Shown piece by piece: positions 61,296 through 64,000 of a stretch of DNA of 64,000 nucleotides. The DNA comes from Hymenobacter sp. DG25B. Its GTDB lineage: Bacteria; Bacteroidota; Bacteroidia; Cytophagales; Hymenobacteraceae. The DNA lies in contig NZ_CP010054.1 in assembly GCF_000801315.1 (NCBI RefSeq), positions 2,852,001 through 2,916,000 on the forward strand, given 5' to 3'. The number at the start of each line of letters is the position of its first letter. Positions within the stretch are counted from its first letter, which is position 1. Made by a program: the position numbers and the translations under genes. Under the pieces are notes generated by a model. That model was not told the DNA's origin. It searched no databases and saw only the letters and a list, made by a program, of their open reading frames with translations.

Positions 61296-61421
61296 ATGTC
61301 TGTTACCGTGCTTCGTCCTATTTCTAATACTTTGCCGCTGGCTGCTGCCGGGGGTGTGGGCGCGGGCGCTTCAGCAGCAAAGAAGATGGTCAAAAAACAT
61401 AAGAAATGCCTCCTGGCATGA
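61296..61421 (+). CDS. Lysine-rich leader peptide of lysC
   Basis: A 41-residue frame, MSVTVLRPISNTLPL then a Gly/Ala-rich stretch, then AKKMVKKHKK and CLLA. Six of nine codons at 61380-61406 are Lys (AAG AAG ATG GTC AAA AAA CAT AAG AAA). It ends in TGA (61419-61421), 40 bases before a terminator hairpin that precedes the aspartate kinase gene. The likely role is sensing charged tRNA-Lys by ribosome stalling; this is inference from architecture. A small cationic peptide with its own function is the alternative. Confidence 0.7.
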   Translation: MSVTVLRPISNTLPLAAAGGVGAGASAAKKMVKKHKKCLLA

Positions 61422-61492
61422 CCGTCGCCCCTGTTCGAAACTTTCAGCCTTGAACTACACGCGCCGGTCTTCCCAGACCGGCGCTTTTTTTT
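61420..61492 (+). promoter_or_regulatory. Candidate transcription attenuator for lysC
   Basis: Segment 61420-61428 (GACCGTCGC), overlapping the leader stop codon, can pair 8 of 9 bases with 61461-61469 (GCGCCGGTC), the 5' arm of the terminator. A ribosome stalled on Lys codons 61380-61406 would leave this segment free and favour the antiterminator; a ribosome reaching the stop would cover it and let the terminator form. This is the logic of classic amino-acid attenuators. Confidence 0.65.
61461..61492 (+). terminator. Intrinsic terminator between the leader and lysC
   Basis: Perfect ten-base arms GCGCCGGTCT and AGACCGGCGC around TCCC, then eight T residues. Very strong by eye, and placed so that it must be bypassed for lysC to be read from the leader promoter. 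Confidence 0.92.
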
Positions 61493-61542
61493 GCACTCAC
61501 CGGCCTTTCCTTCGTACCTGAATAAGCACACCTGAATAGCAT

Positions 61543-62880
61543 ATGAAAGTTTTAAAGTTTGGCGGTACGTCCGTCGGAACGGCGGAGCGGATGCGCACCG
61601 TAGCGGAGTTGATTCACGCTGAGGAGCCGCGCATTGTGGTGCTGTCGGCCATGTCGGGTACTACCAACGCGCTGGTTACGGTGGCGCGGCTGCTCTATGA
61701 TGGCGAGGTGACGGCTGCTACGGCCCAGACGGAAATTCTGCGCCAGCACTACCTGATGGTAGCCCGCGAGCTGCTGCCCCAGGCCGAGGTGGCCGCGGCC
61801 ACCATTAGCCAGCTGGACAGCTGCTTTCGGGCCATCTTTGACCTGATGCGCAACCCCCTCACGCCCGTGGGCGAGCGGCTGATTCTGGCCCAGGGCGAGC
61901 TGCTGAGCACCCAGCTTTTCCACCGCTACGTGACGGATATTCTGGGCCGCGAGGCTGTGCTGCTGCCCGCCCTGGACTTCATGCGCTTGGACAAAGACGA
62001 GGAGCCCGACGCCGACTACATTCAGGAGCACCTCACGCAGCTGCTGGCCGAGCATCCCGGCCAGAAGCTGTTCATCACGCAGGGCTATATCTGTCGCAAC
62101 GCGCAGGGCCTCATTGACAACCTCAAGCGCGGCGGTTCCGACTACTCGGCTTCCCTGATTGGCGCCGCGGCCCGCGTGGCGGAAATCCAGATCTGGACCG
62201 ACATCGACGGCCTGCACAACAACGACCCGCGCGTGGTGAAGGACACGTATCCTATCCGGGAGCTGTCGTTTGATGAAGCCGCCGAGCTGGCGTATTTCGG
62301 GGCGAAGATTCTGCACCCCAGCTCCATTTTGCCGGCCCGCCAGCACGGCATTCCGGTGCGTTTGCTGAACACCCTGCAACCTGAGGCGCCCGGCACGCTT
62401 ATTTCGGCCAAAACCGGCTCGGAAGCCATTAAAGCCGTAGCCGCGAAGGATGGTCTGGTGGCCATTAAAGTGCGTAGCAGCCGCATGCTGCTGGCCCACG
62501 GTTTCCTGCGCCGTCTGTTCGAGGTGTTTGAGCGGTTCCGCACCCCCATTGATATGATTACCACCTCGGAAGTGGCTGTGTCGCTCACTATCGACGACTC
62601 CACGCACCTGCCCGAAATACTGGAAGAGCTGCGCGGCTTTGGCACCGTGGAAACCGATGAAAATCAGACGATTATTTGTCTGGTGGGCAACCTCATTCAG
62701 GAAAACCACGGCGCCGCATTTAAGGTATTTGAGGCCCTGCAGGACATTCCGCTGCGCATGATCAGCTACGGCGGCTCACCCAACAACATCAGCATCCTGA
62801 TTAACACGCCGGATAAAGTGCGGGCCCTCACGGCGCTGAACGAAGGCCTGTTCCGCCGCAAAGCCGAGGCCGTAGCATAG
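61543..62880 (+). CDS. lysC: Aspartate kinase
   Basis: A 445-residue monofunctional aspartate kinase that phosphorylates aspartate at the head of the lysine, diaminopimelate, methionine and threonine pathways. Kinase start MKVLKFGGTSVG, the substrate block LKRGGSDYSASLIGAA and WTDIDGLHNNDPRVV; two ACT domains (about 300-445, including SSRMLLAHGFLRRLFEVFERF region and MISYGGSPNNISIL) for allosteric inhibition. A Lys-rich leader and terminator lie just upstream. lysA follows after a repeat-filled 217-base gap. Confidence 0.96.
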   Translation: MKVLKFGGTSVGTAERMRTVAELIHAEEPRIVVLSAMSGTTNALVTVARLLYDGEVTAATAQTEILRQHYLMVARELLPQAEVAAATISQLDSCFRAIFDLMRNPLTPVGERLILAQGELLSTQLFHRYVTDILGREAVLLPALDFMRLDKDEEPDADYIQEHLTQLLAEHPGQKLFITQGYICRNAQGLIDNLKRGGSDYSASLIGAAARVAEIQIWTDIDGLHNNDPRVVKDTYPIRELSFDEAAELAYFGAKILHPSSILPARQHGIPVRLLNTLQPEAPGTLISAKTGSEAIKAVAAKDGLVAIKVRSSRMLLAHGFLRRLFEVFERFRTPIDMITTSEVAVSLTIDDSTHLPEILEELRGFGTVETDENQTIICLVGNLIQENHGAAFKVFEALQDIPLRMISYGGSPNNISILINTPDKVRALTALNEGLFRRKAEAVA

Positions 62881-62900
62881 AGCGTGTTGGGGCTTCGTCC

Positions 62901-62996
62901 TGTCGAGCGGAGTCGAGACATCTTGCTAGTGTGGTAACCAATAATTACTCCCACAACGACCGCACGCGAGATGTCTCGACTTCGCTCGACATGACA
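62901..62996. repeat. Inverted repeat, GTCGAG...CGAGACATCT variant, between lysC and lysA
   Basis: Left arm TGTCGAGCGGAGTCGAGACA(TCT), right arm AGATGTCTCGACTTCGCTCGACATGACA. One mismatch in the variable segment. Half copies of the same variant occur at 29886 and near 36989. Confidence 0.85.
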
Positions 62997-63097
62997 AGTT
63001 CCAATTATAAGTTTAGCCCTGCTTCTCGCTGATTTAACCTGTCTTACCAGCGTCAGGAAATAGCCCTGACGTCGGCCTCCTTGCCTCTATTGCACCC

Positions 63098-64000
63098 ATG
63101 GCTTTCACCTTGCCCGCGGGCGTCCTCGACCGCTCCACTCCTTTTTACTACTACGACCTCGCGCTGCTGGACCAGACGCTGGAGGCGCTGCAGCGCGCCG
63201 CCCGGCCGCGCGGCTTTCAGGTGCACTACGCCCTGAAAGCCAACACCAACGGCCCACTGCTGGCCCACATCCGGGAGCACGGCCTGGGCGCCGACTGCGT
63301 GAGCGGCAACGAGGTGCAGCGCGCCCTCTCCGCCGGCTTCAAGCCCGACCACATTGTATTTGCCGGCGTGGGCAAATCAGATGCGGAAATGAACCTGGCG
63401 CTGGCGGCGGATATCTGGTGCTTCAATGCCGAATCGGTGGAGGAGCTGGCAGTGCTGAATGAACTGGCCGGCGCGCAAAACCGCAAGGCCCGCGTGGCCC
63501 TGCGCATCAACCCCAATGTGGATGCCTACACGCACCCGCACATTACCACCGGGCTGGATGCCAACAAGTTCGGCATCAATATCTCTGATTTACCCGGCGT
63601 AATCGACCAGTTTGAAACTCTGACGAACCTGGAGCTGATTGGCCTGCACACCCACATCGGCTCCCAGATTACCAACCTCACGGTGTTCGAGAAGCTCAGC
63701 CACAAGCTGAATGAGCTGCAAACCTGGCTGGAAGACCGGGGCCACTTTCTCCCCCACCTCAACGTGGGCGGCGGCCTCGGCATCGATTACCACGCCCCCG
63801 ACACCAACCCCATTCCGGAGTTTGAGCGGTATTTTCGGGTTTTTGAAAAGTATCTCGTGCGCCGCCCCAACCAGCAGGTGCACGTAGAGCTGGGCCGCTC
63901 CGTAGTGGCGCAATGCGGCTCGCTGGTCAGCAAAGTACTCTTCGTGAAGCGCAGCCAGCAAACCAATTTTGCCATTCTGGATGCGGGCATGACGGAGCTG
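63098..64000 (+). CDS. lysA: Diaminopimelate decarboxylase, truncated by the window end
   Basis: The first 301 residues of a PLP-dependent decarboxylase that makes L-lysine from meso-diaminopimelate. PLP lysine K47 in HYALKANTN, then GLGADCVSGNE, HTHIGSQI, LNVGGGLGIDY and VELGRSVVAQCGSL. Frame is open to the window edge (the family usually ends near residue 390-400). ATG at 63098 matches the usual start. It is the last step of lysine synthesis and lies in line with lysC, so the leader attenuator could control both, though a promoter in the gap is possible. Confidence 0.95.
   Translation, partial: MAFTLPAGVLDRSTPFYYYDLALLDQTLEALQRAARPRGFQVHYALKANTNGPLLAHIREHGLGADCVSGNEVQRALSAGFKPDHIVFAGVGKSDAEMNLALAADIWCFNAESVEELAVLNELAGAQNRKARVALRINPNVDAYTHPHITTGLDANKFGINISDLPGVIDQFETLTNLELIGLHTHIGSQITNLTVFEKLSHKLNELQTWLEDRGHFLPHLNVGGGLGIDYHAPDTNPIPEFERYFRVFEKYLVRRPNQQVHVELGRSVVAQCGSLVSKVLFVKRSQQTNFAILDAGMTEL

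Larger units (their letters stand above)
61076..61542. other. Region upstream of lysC: promoter, leader peptide and attenuator
   Basis: The first half (61076-61240) is AT-rich and has no gene. From 61243 a -7 element, a 41-codon Lys-rich reading frame, and a strong intrinsic terminator follow in order, ending about 50 bases before the lysC ATG. These are listed separately. Confidence 0.7.

Noticed and set aside
61552..62709. A 385-codon frame opposite lysC
   Set aside because: Shadow of a strongly biased GC-rich gene; composition (Gln, His, Arg, Val) is typical of antisense frames and shows no domain.

Overview
The window looks like chromosomal DNA of a GC-rich aerobic Bacteroidota bacterium, most likely Hymenobacter or a close relative in the Hymenobacteraceae. 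Support comes from protein content and signals: a type IX sorting-type C-terminus, DUF4369/TlpA thioredoxins, a GH97 glycosidase, a carboxypeptidase-like TonB receptor, a MoxR/DUF58/Bat-type cluster, TAnnTTTG promoter elements, few visible Shine-Dalgarno sequences, and many roughly 100-bp 'GTCATCCTGAGC' palindromes between genes. No rRNA, tRNA, CRISPR array or prophage was seen. Genus assignment is inference.

Layout: 1-2.2 kb is the end of a DUF58/BatD-like/BatA cluster. 2.3-13.9 kb holds housekeeping and catabolic genes (yggS, hutI, pncA with a 2H phosphoesterase, mqo, a phosphoribosyltransferase/hydrolase pair, ctlX, PAP2). 14-24.3 kb carries sensory and membrane genes (cold-shock protein, BLUF photosensor, voltage-gated K+ channel with zinc ribbon, GAF protein, AraC regulator). 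24.4-29.6 kb has a broken membrane gene, a RAYT transposase element bracketed by 70-bp inverted repeats, and hutU. 30-41.4 kb has hutG, yebC, rluF and several hydrolases. 41.5-44.3 kb is a TonB receptor. 44.6-51.8 kb is a biotin locus: bioB (frameshifted), bioF, bioD, bioA and a ketoacyl synthase overlapping bioA. 52-61 kb has an M28 peptidase, MFS transporter, periplasmic-type cyclic-nucleotide phosphodiesterase, GH97 and MscS. 61.2-64 kb is lysC and the start of lysA.

The most interesting signal is upstream of lysC. A 41-codon reading frame has six lysine codons in a nine-codon block. It is followed by a segment that can pair 8 of 9 bases with the 5' arm of a strong intrinsic terminator just before lysC. 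This is the architecture of a ribosome-mediated lysine attenuator.

Other notable points: the biotin genes span bioB/F/D/A, but bioB as written lacks one base in a Ser codon, and neither bioC nor bioH is present. Three histidine-degradation genes (hutI, hutU, hutG) sit in three separate transcription units without hutH. The intergenic palindromes keep perfect arm-to-arm matching while their variable stem segment changes between copies. Three genes appear broken by single changes (bioB, the 24.4-kb membrane gene, the AT-rich 45.8-kb gene); real mutation and sequencing error cannot be separated from one sequence.
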